NCBI GenBank assembly: GCA_963725065.1
Contig: CAVRXD010000004.1
Coordinates: 1 to 64,000 of the forward strand
Origin: VAZQ01 sp963725065
GTDB lineage: Bacteria; Pseudomonadota; Alphaproteobacteria; Rhizobiales; Xanthobacteraceae
Direction of reading: 5' to 3'
Length of the DNA stretch: 64,000 nt
The notes beneath the pieces were generated by a model. It ran no database searches and was not told where the DNA came from. It saw only the letters and a list, made by a program, of their open reading frames with translations. Each line of letters opens with the position of its first letter. Positions within the stretch are counted from its first letter, which is position 1. Of the stretch, positions 40,673-48,957 are shown in pieces. The translations under genes and the position numbers were made by a program.

Positions 40673-40806
40673 GCAAAGACGGTGCGCTCCCCTCCCCCTT
40701 GTGGGGAGGGGTTGGGGGTGGGGGTAGCAGTTGGCGGACGTATCTCGTGCAACAACTGCGACCCCCCTCCCCAGCCCTCCCCCACAAGGGGGGAGGGAGC
40801 AGACCG
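40673..40806. repeat. G+C-rich palindromic repeat, copy 1
   Basis: A short element with near-mirror ends: CTCCCCTCCCCCTTGTGGGG on the left and its complement-like CCCCACAAGGGGGGAGGGAG on the right, enclosing a core that contains GCAGTTGGCGGACG and CTCGTG. Copy 2 (43935-44068) shares ends and core; copy 3 (46747-46993) shares the ends but has a longer, different core. It lies in the 420-base gap between galU and kdsD, where no gene is seen. No transposase. Confidence 0.85.
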
Positions 40807-41010
40807 CCGTTGCCGCTTGAGCTACTCCGACCGCCGCCGCAGCTACTCCGACCACCGCTACTCGCGACCACCGCCGCGCCCGGACACCCCGCTGTGGTTA
40901 ACCCGGTGAAAACGAATATGGTAAAGCCTCACGGGGCGGGCCGGCGGTCGTTTCCCGCCGGTTTCCGTGCTATTCCACGGCTGCGATCCCGAGAGCCCTG
41001 ACCACCGGCA

Positions 41011-42019
41011 ATGGCGAAACCGCTGAGCACCGAGAGAGCGACCAACGCGCGCGGCGGCGACCTGATCGCCTCGGCGCTGCGCACGCTCGAGGCCGGGTCC
41101 GGCGGCATCACCGCGCTCTCGGCCGCCATTCACGACGGGCTCGGCACGCGCCTTCATCGCCGCGGTGGACCTGATCTCGGCCGCGCGCGGCCGGCTGATC
41201 GTGACCGGCATGGGCAAGTCCGGCCATGTCGGGCGCAAGATCGCGGCGACGTTCGCCTCGACCGGGACGCCGGCCTTCTTCGTGCATCCGAGCGAGGCGA
41301 GCCACGGCGACCTCGGCATGATCACGCCCGACGACGCCATCATGGCGCTGTCCTGGTCGGGCGAGACCGCCGAGCTCAAGGACCTGATCGACTATTCGCG
41401 CCGCTTCCGCATCGGGCTGATCGCCGTCACCGCCGTCACCGACAGCACGCTCGGGCGCGCCGCCGACGTGGTGCTGGCGATGCCGCAGGCGCGCGAGGCC
41501 TGCCCGCACAATCTCGCCCCCACCACCTCGACCCTGATGCAGGCCGCGCTCGGCGACGCGCTGGCGATCGCGCTGTTGGAGAGCCGCGGCTTCACCGCCA
41601 TCGACTTCGGCCATTTCCATCCCGGCGGCCGGCTCGGCGCGATGCTCAAGTTCGTGCGCGACATCATGCATACCGGCGCCGAGATCCCGCTCGCCAGCGT
41701 CGGCGCGCGCATGTCGGAAGCGATCGCCGAGATGACGGCCAAGACCTTCGGCTGCGTCGGCATCACCGACCGCCGCGGCCATCTCGTCGGCATCATCACC
41801 GACGGCGACCTGCGCCGGCACATGAGCGCCAACCTGCTCGATCTCGCGGTCGAGGAGGTGATGACGCCGCAGCCGCGCACGGTGCGGCCCGACCAGCTCG
41901 TCAGCGAAGCGCTCGAGCTGCTCAACTCGTCCAAGAAGACGCAGCTGATGGTGGTCGACGGCGGCAAGCCGGTGGGTGTCGTGCACTTCCATGACCTCCT
42001 GCGCGCGGGCGTGGCGTAA
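41011..42019 (+). pseudogene. kdsD: arabinose-5-phosphate isomerase (KdsD/KpsF), single-base frameshift
   Basis: Encodes the sugar isomerase that turns ribulose-5-phosphate into arabinose-5-phosphate for Kdo synthesis. The first about 46 codons (ATG 41011, LIASALRTLEAGSGGI) are in one frame; from AFIAAVDLISAARG the gene continues in the next frame to 42019. Removing one base at about 41146-41151 gives an intact protein of about 335 residues. Seen in the second frame: the SIS domain (VTGMGKSGHVGRKIAATFAS, HPSEASHGDLGMI, SWSGETAELKDL) and two CBS domains (VGIITDGDLRRHMS, FHDLLRAGVA). The gene is normally essential, so a sequence error is plausible; if real, a second copy should exist. Confidence 0.85.
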
Positions 42020-42396
42020 CGTTCTCTTGTCCCGGCCGAGGGCAGCCCGGCCATTGTTAATAACAACGAAATAACAAGGGGACTTCTGCACAAAGGCCCA
42101 TTTTGCGGGGCTTTGGCGCGATCGGCCGGCGCAGATAACAATGGATAACAATGCAGAACAATGAAACCGCAGCATTGATGCGGTTTCTGCGGCACGCGGT
42201 TCGGACGTCATCCGATGCGCCTCGGTCAGAGCTGAAGGTGCTGGCGGCGATGATGCCAGGGTCACGCGTCGCTGCCGCGCGCGCAGAGCGAGCATGGCAA
42301 TTCCTATCCGAGATTCGTTACGTAGTCAATATCGACTACGTTAAGCGGTCATAATTCCCCAGGCTGCCATCCGCCGGGCGAGGGCGAAGACGCGCC

Positions 42397-42428
42397 TTGA
42401 CATCCGTTGAAATATATTCAATGAATAT
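42397..42428 (+). promoter_or_regulatory. candidate promoter/operator of the TetR gene
   Basis: The 453 bases between kdsD and the TetR gene contain no convincing gene; the second half is AT-rich. TTGACA at 42397-42402 resembles a -35 box, and a perfect inverted repeat ATATTCA-A-TGAATAT at 42414-42428 lies where the -10 region should be, 45 bases before the TetR start. This placement fits autorepression by a TetR dimer. Confidence 0.45.
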
Positions 42429-42472
42429 TTCTCATCGAATATAGACGCGGGCAAAACGCCCCCCGAGGCTTC

Positions 42473-43061
42473 ATGTCACCCAGGCGCTACCGGCTGGAAC
42501 GGCGGGCGGAAACGGCCGCAGAGACGCGCCGGCGGCTGGTCGACGCCACCTTCGCGCTGCATGTCGAGCAGGGCATCTCCGCCACCACCATGACCGACAT
42601 CGCCGCGCGCGCCGGCGTCAGCGTCGGCACCGTCTACCATCACTTTCCGACCTACCAGGACGCGGTCGCCGCCTGCACGCGGCACGTGGACGAAAGCCTG
42701 CCGCTGCCGACCGCCGACATCTTCACCGGAGTGACGTCGATGCACGCACGCGTGCGCCGGCTGGTCGCAGGAAATCTTCCGCTTCTACCAGCGGCTGCCG
42801 GGCTACGAGCGGGTGCGCTGCGAGCGCTGGGGCATGCCGCCGCTCGAGGCCTATGCCGCGCGCGAGGAGGACAACCGCCTGGCGCTGACGCGGGAGGCCT
42901 TGCGGCCGTTCCGGATCGGCGCGCGGCTGCCGCGGGTGTGCGCCGCCCTCCTCGACGTCGCCGTCTATGGCGCGCTCACGCGCGCGGGCATGACGCCGGG
43001 TGAGGCCGCCGATGAAGTCTCCGCCGTCATCCTGGCGCGGCTGGCGACGCCGGCGCCCTGA
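42473..43061 (+). pseudogene. TetR/AcrR-family regulator, single-base frameshift
   Basis: The N-terminal 98 codons carry a complete TetR DNA-binding domain: ETRRRLVDATFALHVEQGIS, TTMTDIAARAGVSVGTVYHHFPTYQDAV. The ligand domain continues in the next frame with EIFRFYQRLPGYERVRCERW to 43061. One extra base near 42767-42772 separates the two frames; without it the protein would be about 195 residues, normal for the family. As given, translation would run in the wrong frame to 43003. It precedes the MBL-fold gene by 78 bases on the same strand and may control it. Confidence 0.8.
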
Positions 43062-43139
43062 GCCGCGCCGCGGCCGCGACGGCACGACATCCAGACCACG
43101 AAATCCAGATCACGAAATCCAAGCGGAGGGAGATGAGCG

Positions 43140-43880
43140 ATGCAGACCAGGATCGACGAGATTGCCGCCGGCATCTATCGGCTGTCCGTGTACGTGCCCG
43201 ACATCGCGCCGCCGGTCGGCTTCACCTTCAATCATTTTCTCGTCCGCGCCGACGAGCCGATGCTGTTCCATTGCGGGCTGCGCGCCATGTTCCCGACGCT
43301 GTCCGAAGCGGTCGGCCGGCTCATCCCGATCGAGGACCTGCGCTGGATCGGCTTCGGTCACGTCGAGGCCGACGAATGCGGCGCGATGAACGAGTGGCTC
43401 GGCGTTGCGCCGCGCGCGCAGGTCGTGCACGGCGCGACCGCGTGCATGGTTTCGGTCAACGACCTCGCCGACCGCGCGCCGCGCACGCTGACCGACGGCG
43501 AGGTGCTCGATCTCGGCGGCAGGCGCGTGCGCTACATCGACACGCCGCACGTGCCGCACGGCTGGGAGGCCGGCGTGCTGTTCGAGGAGACGACCTCGAC
43601 CCTGCTGTGCGGCGACCTGTTCACCCATCTCGGCAACGGCGCGGCCGTCACCGACAAGGATATCGTGGGGCCGGCGGTGGAGGCGGAACGGCTGTTTCAC
43701 TACACCAGCCTCGGGCCATCGACCGCGCCCAACATCCGCAAGCTCGCCGCGCTCAATCCGCGCACGCTGGCGGTGATGCATGGCGCCTCGTATCACGGCA
43801 ACGCCGGCCGCGCGCTGCATGCCCTTGCCGATCACTATGACGCCGAGCTCAGCGCCGCGATGCTGGCGCGCGCCGCGTGA
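43140..43880 (+). CDS. MBL-fold metallohydrolase, flavodiiron/ODP-like ligand pattern
   Basis: 246-residue metallo-beta-lactamase-fold protein. Ligand pattern is H-x-E-x-D (His74, Glu76, Asp78 in GFGHVEADECG), then His137/His140 in DTPHVPHGWEAG, Asp159 in LLCGDLFTH and His214 in AVMHGASYHG. The Glu in the first motif instead of a second His is typical of the diiron MBL domain of flavodiiron and oxygen-binding diiron proteins; no flavodoxin domain is attached. GGAGGGAG lies a few bases before the ATG. Possible roles are O2/NO sensing or detoxification. Co-directional with the TetR gene. Confidence 0.82.
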   Translation: MQTRIDEIAAGIYRLSVYVPDIAPPVGFTFNHFLVRADEPMLFHCGLRAMFPTLSEAVGRLIPIEDLRWIGFGHVEADECGAMNEWLGVAPRAQVVHGATACMVSVNDLADRAPRTLTDGEVLDLGGRRVRYIDTPHVPHGWEAGVLFEETTSTLLCGDLFTHLGNGAAVTDKDIVGPAVEAERLFHYTSLGPSTAPNIRKLAALNPRTLAVMHGASYHGNAGRALHALADHYDAELSAAMLARAA

Positions 43881-43934
43881 GGGTTGGAGCACGTGTTGTC
43901 GGGATGAATCAGTTCGGGAGGTTTCAGTCGAGCA

Positions 43935-44068
43935 GCAAAGGCGGTGTGCTCCCCTCCCCCTTGTGGGGAGGGGTTGGGGGTGGGGGTGGCAGTTGGCGGA
44001 CGCACCTCGTGAAACAACTACTACCCCCCTCCCCAGCCCTCCCCCACAAGGGGGGAGGGAGCAGACCG
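43935..44068. repeat. G+C-rich palindromic repeat, copy 2
   Basis: Nearly identical to copy 1 over its whole length, including the core GGCAGTTGGCGGACG and CTCGTGAAACAACT. It lies between convergent MBL and hemH genes, and may serve as a transcription barrier for both. Confidence 0.88.
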
Positions 44069-44147
44069 AGTCTGCCGCACGAACTGTTCGATTTCATCGG
44101 AGCGCACTCTCTGCCGGGCGCGAGGCTCTACGCGCAGCCCGCAGACT

Positions 44148-45209
44148 CTAAACCCAGCCCTCGAGCTCGCGCTCGGTCAGCTGGCGGATCACCTGCATGC
44201 CCGGCGCGCTGTCGTTGAGGCAGGGGATGGCCGCGAAATGCTCGCCGCCATTGTGCTTGAAGATCTCCGCGTTCTCGAACGCGATCTCCTCCAGCGTTTC
44301 CAGGCAGTCGGCCGAGAAGCCCGGCGTGACCACGGCCATGCTCTTCACGCCCTCCTTGGCGAGCCGCTCGACGGTGCGGTCGGTCGCGGGCTCGAGCCAT
44401 TGCGCGCGGCCGAAGCGCGACTGGAACGTCAGCAGGAATTTCGTTTCGTCGAGCCCGAGCGCGACGCGCAGCAGCCGCATGGTCTCGCAGCATTGCGTGT
44501 AATAGGGGTCGCCCTTGTCGACATAGGCCTTCGGTATGCCGTGGAAGGACGCGAGAATGACGTCAGGCTTGAAATCGAGCCGCGCGATCTCGGCATTGGT
44601 GGTGGAGGCCAGCGCCGCGATATAGGCGGGGTCGTCGTAATAGGGCGCGGCGATGCGCAGCGCCGGCTGGAAGCGCATGGTCTTGAGCACGCGAAACACC
44701 TCGTCGCCCACCGTCGCGGTGGTGGCGGCGCAGTACTGCGGATAGAGCGGGACGACGAGGATGCGGTCGCAGCCGCGCGCCACCAGATCGGCGAGCCGCG
44801 ACGCGATCGAGGGATTGCCGTAGCGCATCGCCCAGTCGACCAGGAGCCGCGGCCCGCGCGGCGCCAGCGCGGCGGCGAGCTTCTCGGCCTGCGCGCGGGT
44901 GATGGTCTTGAGCGGGGATTCGTTCTTGTCCTGGTTCCAGATCTTGGCGTAGTCGCGCGCCTTGCGCCGCGGGCGGATGCGCAGGATGACGCCGTTGAGC
45001 GCGAGCTGCCACACCAGGCCCTGGTTCTCGATCACGCGCGGATCGGAGAGGAACTCCTTGAGATAGCGGCGCACCGATGCGGCATCGGCGCCGTCGGGGG
45101 TGCCGAGATTGACCAGCAGCACGCCGACCTTGCCGCCCACGGCGGGTACGGGCCCGGGCGCATAGACCGGAACGGCTGATGCGGCTGCGATCGGCGCGGC
45201 TTCGTTCAT
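44148..45209 (-). CDS. hemH: ferrochelatase
   Basis: 353-residue enzyme inserting Fe2+ into protoporphyrin IX, the last step of heme synthesis. Seen: VGVLLVNLGTPDGADAASVRRYLKEFLSD (split over about 28-56), DWAMRYGNPSIASRL, ILVVPLYPQYCAATTATV, the catalytic His in ILASFHGIPKAYV and Glu in VVTPGFSADCLETLEEI. An N-terminal Ala/Pro-rich stretch of about 25 residues precedes the fold. Soluble or peripheral membrane. No other heme genes nearby. Intact in a stretch where several other genes are frameshifted. Confidence 0.95.
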   Translation of the reverse strand: MNEAAPIAAASAVPVYAPGPVPAVGGKVGVLLVNLGTPDGADAASVRRYLKEFLSDPRVIENQGLVWQLALNGVILRIRPRRKARDYAKIWNQDKNESPLKTITRAQAEKLAAALAPRGPRLLVDWAMRYGNPSIASRLADLVARGCDRILVVPLYPQYCAATTATVGDEVFRVLKTMRFQPALRIAAPYYDDPAYIAALASTTNAEIARLDFKPDVILASFHGIPKAYVDKGDPYYTQCCETMRLLRVALGLDETKFLLTFQSRFGRAQWLEPATDRTVERLAKEGVKSMAVVTPGFSADCLETLEEIAFENAEIFKHNGGEHFAAIPCLNDSAPGMQVIRQLTERELEGWV

Positions 45210-45354
45210 CGCCCTAACATAGGCAATGGCGGCGGCGGTTGCACGCGTCGTCGGGCCTCATTTGATTGCGCGCTCGCGCGGGCCACAAACGCGTTTGCTG
45301 GAAGCGGGCAAGCCCGCTGCCGGCCGTTCCAGGCGCTCCGGAATTTCAGGCGAG

Positions 45355-45759
45355 CTAATAAACGAGACGGCGCAGGGGCAACGCTGCTCTGGAATTAAAT
45401 TCTGCAAGCGTCAGATACCCCTGCTTCTTGGTGTCTGCAGCCTTAAACCGTTGTTCCACAATTGCCAGGTATTCGTCTTTGCTCAGGGTGCCGTCTTTAT
45501 CAGGGTCGGCAGCCGCGAAGTCTTTACGACTCAGTCGCAACCGACCCACTTCCCTTCTGGTCAGCGTGCCGGTGCGATTGCGATCCAGTGCGTCAAACTT
45601 GGCCGCCGCCGCTTTCTTGATCTCGTCAAGATCAAGCTTGCCGTCGCCATTACTGTCGATCGCCTGGAAAGAGGCACCTCTGGCGGCGAGGGCCGGCTGG
45701 CTGAAGCCGAGCAGCACGGTCGTGGCAACATATCCAATTGCGGCGCGCCTTGATAGCAT
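45355..45759 (-). CDS. secreted EF-hand protein with four calcium loops
   Basis: 134 residues. A signal-like N terminus (RRAAIGYVATTVLLGFSQPA) is followed by four 12-residue EF-hand loops: DSNGDGKLDLDE (35-46), DRNRTGTLTRRE (59-70), DPDKDGTLSKDE (85-96) and DTKKQGYLTLAE (109-120). Loops 1 and 3 have full ligand sets; loops 2 and 4 are weaker. Probably a periplasmic calcium-binding protein of calmodulin-like layout. GGGAG precedes the ATG at 45759. Divergent from the isochorismatase-like gene with 72 bases between. Function unknown. Confidence 0.85.
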   Translation of the reverse strand: MLSRRAAIGYVATTVLLGFSQPALAARGASFQAIDSNGDGKLDLDEIKKAAAAKFDALDRNRTGTLTRREVGRLRLSRKDFAAADPDKDGTLSKDEYLAIVEQRFKAADTKKQGYLTLAEFNSRAALPLRRLVY

Positions 45760-45831
45760 ACGTTCAACTCCCAAATCAGTCGGCACACGGAGGACGGCGA
45801 ACTTGATCAACAGTAGGCCGAGAGGTTTCCC

Positions 45832-46410
45832 ATGAGCAAGTCTCTGCTGACACTCCAAATGCCGTCACCACCGGACCCGGTCCCGGTCGTCCTCAACCCT
45901 GCGACAACGGCATTGCTCATATTCGACGTGATCGATCACATTTGCGCGCATCGACCAAACTGTAAGGAGCAGATGGTGCCAGCGATCGCTGCACTGCTGG
46001 CGCAGGCACGGAAAGTCGGCGCTACCATCGTGTACGGGACTCGCGCGGCAAACATGTCAACATGGTTGCCCGAGGTTTCGCCCGCGCCCGGCGACATCAA
46101 GATTGAAAATCATGCCCAGGACAGATTCTACAATACCGATCTCGACCAAGCGCTGAAGGCCAAAGGCATTACAACTCTCATTCTGACTGGCTGGAAGGTC
46201 AGCGGCTCGGTCACCTATACGTCGGTCGGAGCGACGCTGAGAGGCTACACCGTCGTTGTTCCCATCGACGCGACTTTGGACGCAACGGAGTACGAAATCG
46301 TTATCGGGCAGTTCCAGATTCTCAATCAGAACAGCTCGAATGCTGCAAACGAGCCTTTAAAGAATAGAGCCTCAACCCTTAGCCGCACCGATTTGATCAT
46401 CTTCAAATAG
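45832..46410 (+). CDS. isochorismatase-like protein lacking the catalytic Cys and Lys
   Basis: 192-residue member of the isochorismatase/cysteine hydrolase family. Seen: TALLIFDVIDHI with the first acid Asp32, KVGATIVYGTR, ITTLILTGWKVSGSVTYTSVGATLRGYTVVV, the region that normally carries the nucleophile Cys (split over about 113-143). Here the Cys position is Ser126 in GSVTYT and the usual Lys is Arg98 in QDRFYNTD, so the D-K-C triad is incomplete. It may be a non-hydrolytic relative. The codon and base composition is somewhat more AT-rich than its neighbours. GAGG lies before the ATG. Confidence 0.75.
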   Translation: MSKSLLTLQMPSPPDPVPVVLNPATTALLIFDVIDHICAHRPNCKEQMVPAIAALLAQARKVGATIVYGTRAANMSTWLPEVSPAPGDIKIENHAQDRFYNTDLDQALKAKGITTLILTGWKVSGSVTYTSVGATLRGYTVVVPIDATLDATEYEIVIGQFQILNQNSSNAANEPLKNRASTLSRTDLIIFK

Positions 46411-46471
46411 CGGCGTCGGCGATTCTTTTTGCACGTGTCCATGGTCTTGTCGGGGCCGAAGCGGCGTTGCC

Positions 46472-46684
46472 GCCGAGACCCCGTCGCCGCACACCGACTA
46501 CGGCATCAAGGGCGTCGGCGAAGGCGGCGCCATCCCGCCGCCGGCCGCCATCTTCAATGCGGTGAACGATGCCCTGCGTGGACTTGGCGTCGAATTCAAC
46601 GAGACGCCGCTGACGCCGCCCAAGCTGGTGCTTGCGCTGTCTGAGGCCGAGGCGCGCAAGGGTGGGCCAGGCACCGACGCATAG
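46472..46684 (+). pseudogene. C-terminal remnant of a xanthine dehydrogenase/CoxL large subunit
   Basis: 70 codons ending in a normal stop, without a start. Seen: ETPSPHTDYGIKGVGEGGAI, then PPPAAIFNAVNDALRGLGVE and ETPLTPPKLVLAL, the extreme C terminus of molybdopterin-binding subunits of the xanthine dehydrogenase/CO dehydrogenase family, where GVGEGG contains the catalytic Glu region. The rest of the gene (about 700 codons) is absent; upstream sequence is not similar. It is a leftover of a deletion or rearrangement between the isochorismatase-like gene and repeat copy 3. Confidence 0.75.
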
Positions 46685-46746
46685 ACGGGGACGGCGCTGG
46701 CCGCTGAGATCGGATCGTTGAGTCTTCGGGCGAGCCACATACTCGC

Positions 46747-46993
46747 TGTGCTCCCCTCCCCCTTGTGGGGAGGGGTTGGGGTGGGGGTCGTCGTTATTGC
46801 GCTAAGAATGTCCTCGCACACTTCGTCGATATTCGACGGGACGTCGTTACTCTCGATAGCGAAGCACGCGCTCGTGATTCGCTTCAATTGCGCTTCGCCC
46901 TAGTGGTAGCTCGTCACGAGCGGACATCTCATCGTGTCCTTACTGCGACCCCCACCCCTAGCCCCTCCCCACAAGGGGGAGGGGAACAGACCG
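46747..46993. repeat. G+C-rich palindromic repeat, copy 3 with long core
   Basis: Ends match copies 1 and 2 (CTCCCCTCCCCCTTGTGGGG left, CCCCACAAGGGGGAGGGGAA right), but the inside is about 170 bases instead of about 60 and is unrelated. It could be a compound of two half elements flanking captured sequence. It occupies most of the 346-base gap between the xanthine-dehydrogenase remnant and the DUF1428 gene; no gene is seen in it. Confidence 0.8.
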
Positions 46994-47030
46994 AGTTCGC
47001 CGCTAGAGTTGATGGCCGTACCGCAACTCC

Positions 47031-47750
47031 TCAGGCGTCGACGATCGGCGTGAAGCCGCCGTAGATCATGCGCTTGCCGTCGAACGGCATGTTGGCGTGG
47101 TCCGGCTTCATCCGCCCGTCCTGCATGATCTTCGGCCAGGCCGCGTCGCGCGCCTGCTTCGACGGCCATTCGATCCAGGAGTAGACGATCTTCTCGTCGC
47201 CCGTGGCCTTCACCGCGCCCTTGAAGTCGGTGACCTTGCCGTCGGGCACGTCGTCGCCCCACGCTTCGACCACCCGCGTGGCGCCGTATTCCTTGAACAC
47301 CGCCGCGGCCTTGGCGGCCATGGCGCGGTAGGCATCCTTGTTGGCGGCCGGAACCGGCACCAGGTAGCCATCGGCATAGCCCATCTTGCCGCCGGCGCCC
47401 TCTTCGACGATGGGCGCGAAACCGCCGAAGATCATGCGCTGGCCGTCGAACGGCATGTTCACGCCCATCTGCTTCATGCGCGGATCGCTCATCATCTTCT
47501 CGTTGGCCGCGTCGCGCGCCGCCTTGTCGGGATATTCGAACCAGGAGAACACGACGACTTCATCCGGCTTGGCCTTCACCGCGCCCTTGAAGTCGGTGAG
47601 CTTGCCGTCGGGCACGTCGTCGCCCCAGGCCTCGACCATGCGGGTTGCGCCGAACTCCTTGAACATCGGCGCGGCGTCGGCGGCGTGCTTGCGAAAGGTT
47701 TCCTTGTTCGCGGCCGGAACCGCGACGACAAATCCTTCGACATAGCTCAT
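47031..47750 (-). CDS. tandem DUF1428 protein
   Basis: 239 residues made of two copies of the DUF1428 domain (ferredoxin-like fold, as in the single-domain YbaA), residues about 1-118 and 122-239. Both repeats keep ATRxVEAWGDDVPDGK, TDFKGAVKA and NMPFDGxRMIxGGFxPIV. Normally each is a separate protein of about 117 residues, so this is an internal duplication or fusion. ATG at 47750 has GAGGAGAG upstream. It is the last gene of the minus-strand ArsR-SRPBCC-SnoaL-DUF1428 group. Family function unknown. Confidence 0.9.
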   Translation of the reverse strand: MSYVEGFVVAVPAANKETFRKHAADAAPMFKEFGATRMVEAWGDDVPDGKLTDFKGAVKAKPDEVVVFSWFEYPDKAARDAANEKMMSDPRMKQMGVNMPFDGQRMIFGGFAPIVEEGAGGKMGYADGYLVPVPAANKDAYRAMAAKAAAVFKEYGATRVVEAWGDDVPDGKVTDFKGAVKATGDEKIVYSWIEWPSKQARDAAWPKIMQDGRMKPDHANMPFDGKRMIYGGFTPIVDA

Positions 47751-47943
47751 GGCTTCTCTCCTCGTTGGGTTGATGATGATTGGATTCGGCAGCGGCCAAA
47801 ATTCGGGCCGTGCGTTCACTTCAGGCGCGGCACGTGGTCGCTGATGTTTCGTTATGTCTTATTCGATTAAGTCTTGTTCGTTGTTCCCTTATTCGCTGAA
47901 GTCTTGCGGGTAGTCGCATTCGGCGGCCGCTCACGGCGCCAGG

Positions 47944-48404
47944 TCAAGGCGTCAAGTCGACCGCCGCTTTGAACGAGCCGTCCATGTAGAACGGCACCGA
48001 CGTGTGCTCGTGTGTGACTTTCCAGGCGCCGCCGATCTTGCGAAAGCACAGCGTCAGGCGAATCCACACGTTGGTTTCGCTGCCGTCCGTGCGCTTGCCA
48101 TGGATGCGATTGAAACCGTGGGCGAAGGCGATGTCGCCGCCGGTCTCGATCTTCAGGTCGCGCAGCTCGCTTCCGACCGGCCCGCTGAATGTTGCGAACC
48201 AGCCTTGAGATTGTCGCGAATGGTCTTGCGCCCGCCATGCTGCAGCGGCGGCGCGAGGTCGAAGTTGCGCACGTCGTCGGCGTAGTCGGCGACCGCCGCG
48301 TCGGCGTCGCGGGCGTGCACGGCTTTGGTCCACGCATGGATCATGCGCTCGAGCTCGTCGGCGTCGCCGCCTTTGGACTTGCGGGCCGTTGCGTTGGTCA
48401 TCAC
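47944..48404 (-). pseudogene. SnoaL-like/NTF2-fold protein, single-base frameshift
   Basis: The first about 68 codons from 48404 (ADELERMIHAWTKAVHARDADA, DYADDVRNFDLAPPLQHGG) and the remainder ending at 47944 (WFATFSGPVGSELRDLKIE, FRKIGGAWKVTHEHTSVPF) are in different frames. One base is missing near 48199-48204, between LKA and WFATF. Repaired length is about 153 residues, right for the SnoaL/DUF4440-type fold, used by small ketosteroid-isomerase-like enzymes or as binding proteins. It follows the SRPBCC gene on the same strand. Confidence 0.78.
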
Positions 48405-48461
48405 GGATCTCCTTGTTTGGAAGCGCCCCCGCTCCCAATCGTTCTGTCGCCGCGACAGATG

Positions 48462-48957
48462 TCAGCCGAAATAGCGTTCGAGCCGGTCGAGCGTTCCGGT
48501 CCATCCGCGTTCGTGTCCGTCGCGCGCGGCCTGGTCGAAGAACTGCTCGTGCGTCAGCGTCAGCACCGTCGCCGCGCCGTCCGGCCGCAGCGCGACGGTC
48601 ACGAGCGACTCGCGCTCCGGCGTCGAGCGCCACGCCCAGGTGAACACCAGCCGCTGGTCCGGCGTCACCTCGCGGTAGACGCCGCCGACCTCATGCTGCT
48701 CGCCGTTCTCGGTGCTGAAAGCGAACGCGGAAGCGGCCGCCGACCTTGACGTCAAGCTCGGCGCTGGCCGATCCGGCGACGGTGTCGGCCGGTCCGAACC
48801 ACTGCGCTAGCTTTTCCGGGTCGGTCCAGGCCGCGAAGATTTTCGCCGGCGGCGCATTGATACGACGTTTGAGGGTGAGGCTGGGCTTTTCGAGCGGGCT
48901 TGGGATTTGGGCTGGGCAGATTTGGGTTGAGCAGATTTGGGTTGGGCAGACATGCAT
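48462..48957 (-). pseudogene. SRPBCC/AHSA1-domain protein, single-base frameshift
   Basis: Activator-of-Hsp90 homology/START-like fold. The first frame gives SLTLKRRINAPPAKIFAAWT and GPADTVAGSASAELDVKVGG; the second, after one extra base near 48722-48728, gives AFSTENGEQHEVGGVYREV and TLTHEQFFDQAARDGHERGW to 48462. Such proteins regularly follow an ArsR gene in rhizobia. The start is uncertain: the ATG at 48957 is directly after GAGGAGG, while the ATG at 48953 is better spaced but in another frame and encodes SAQPK repeats. A further indel at the junction is possible. Confidence 0.78.

Noticed and set aside
42151..42354. 67-codon frame before the TetR gene
   Set aside because: No ribosome site and no recognisable features; it lies in a region better explained as regulatory spacer.
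40673..46993. CRISPR array
   Set aside because: Repeats are three scattered palindromic elements kilobases apart, without regular spacers or cas genes.
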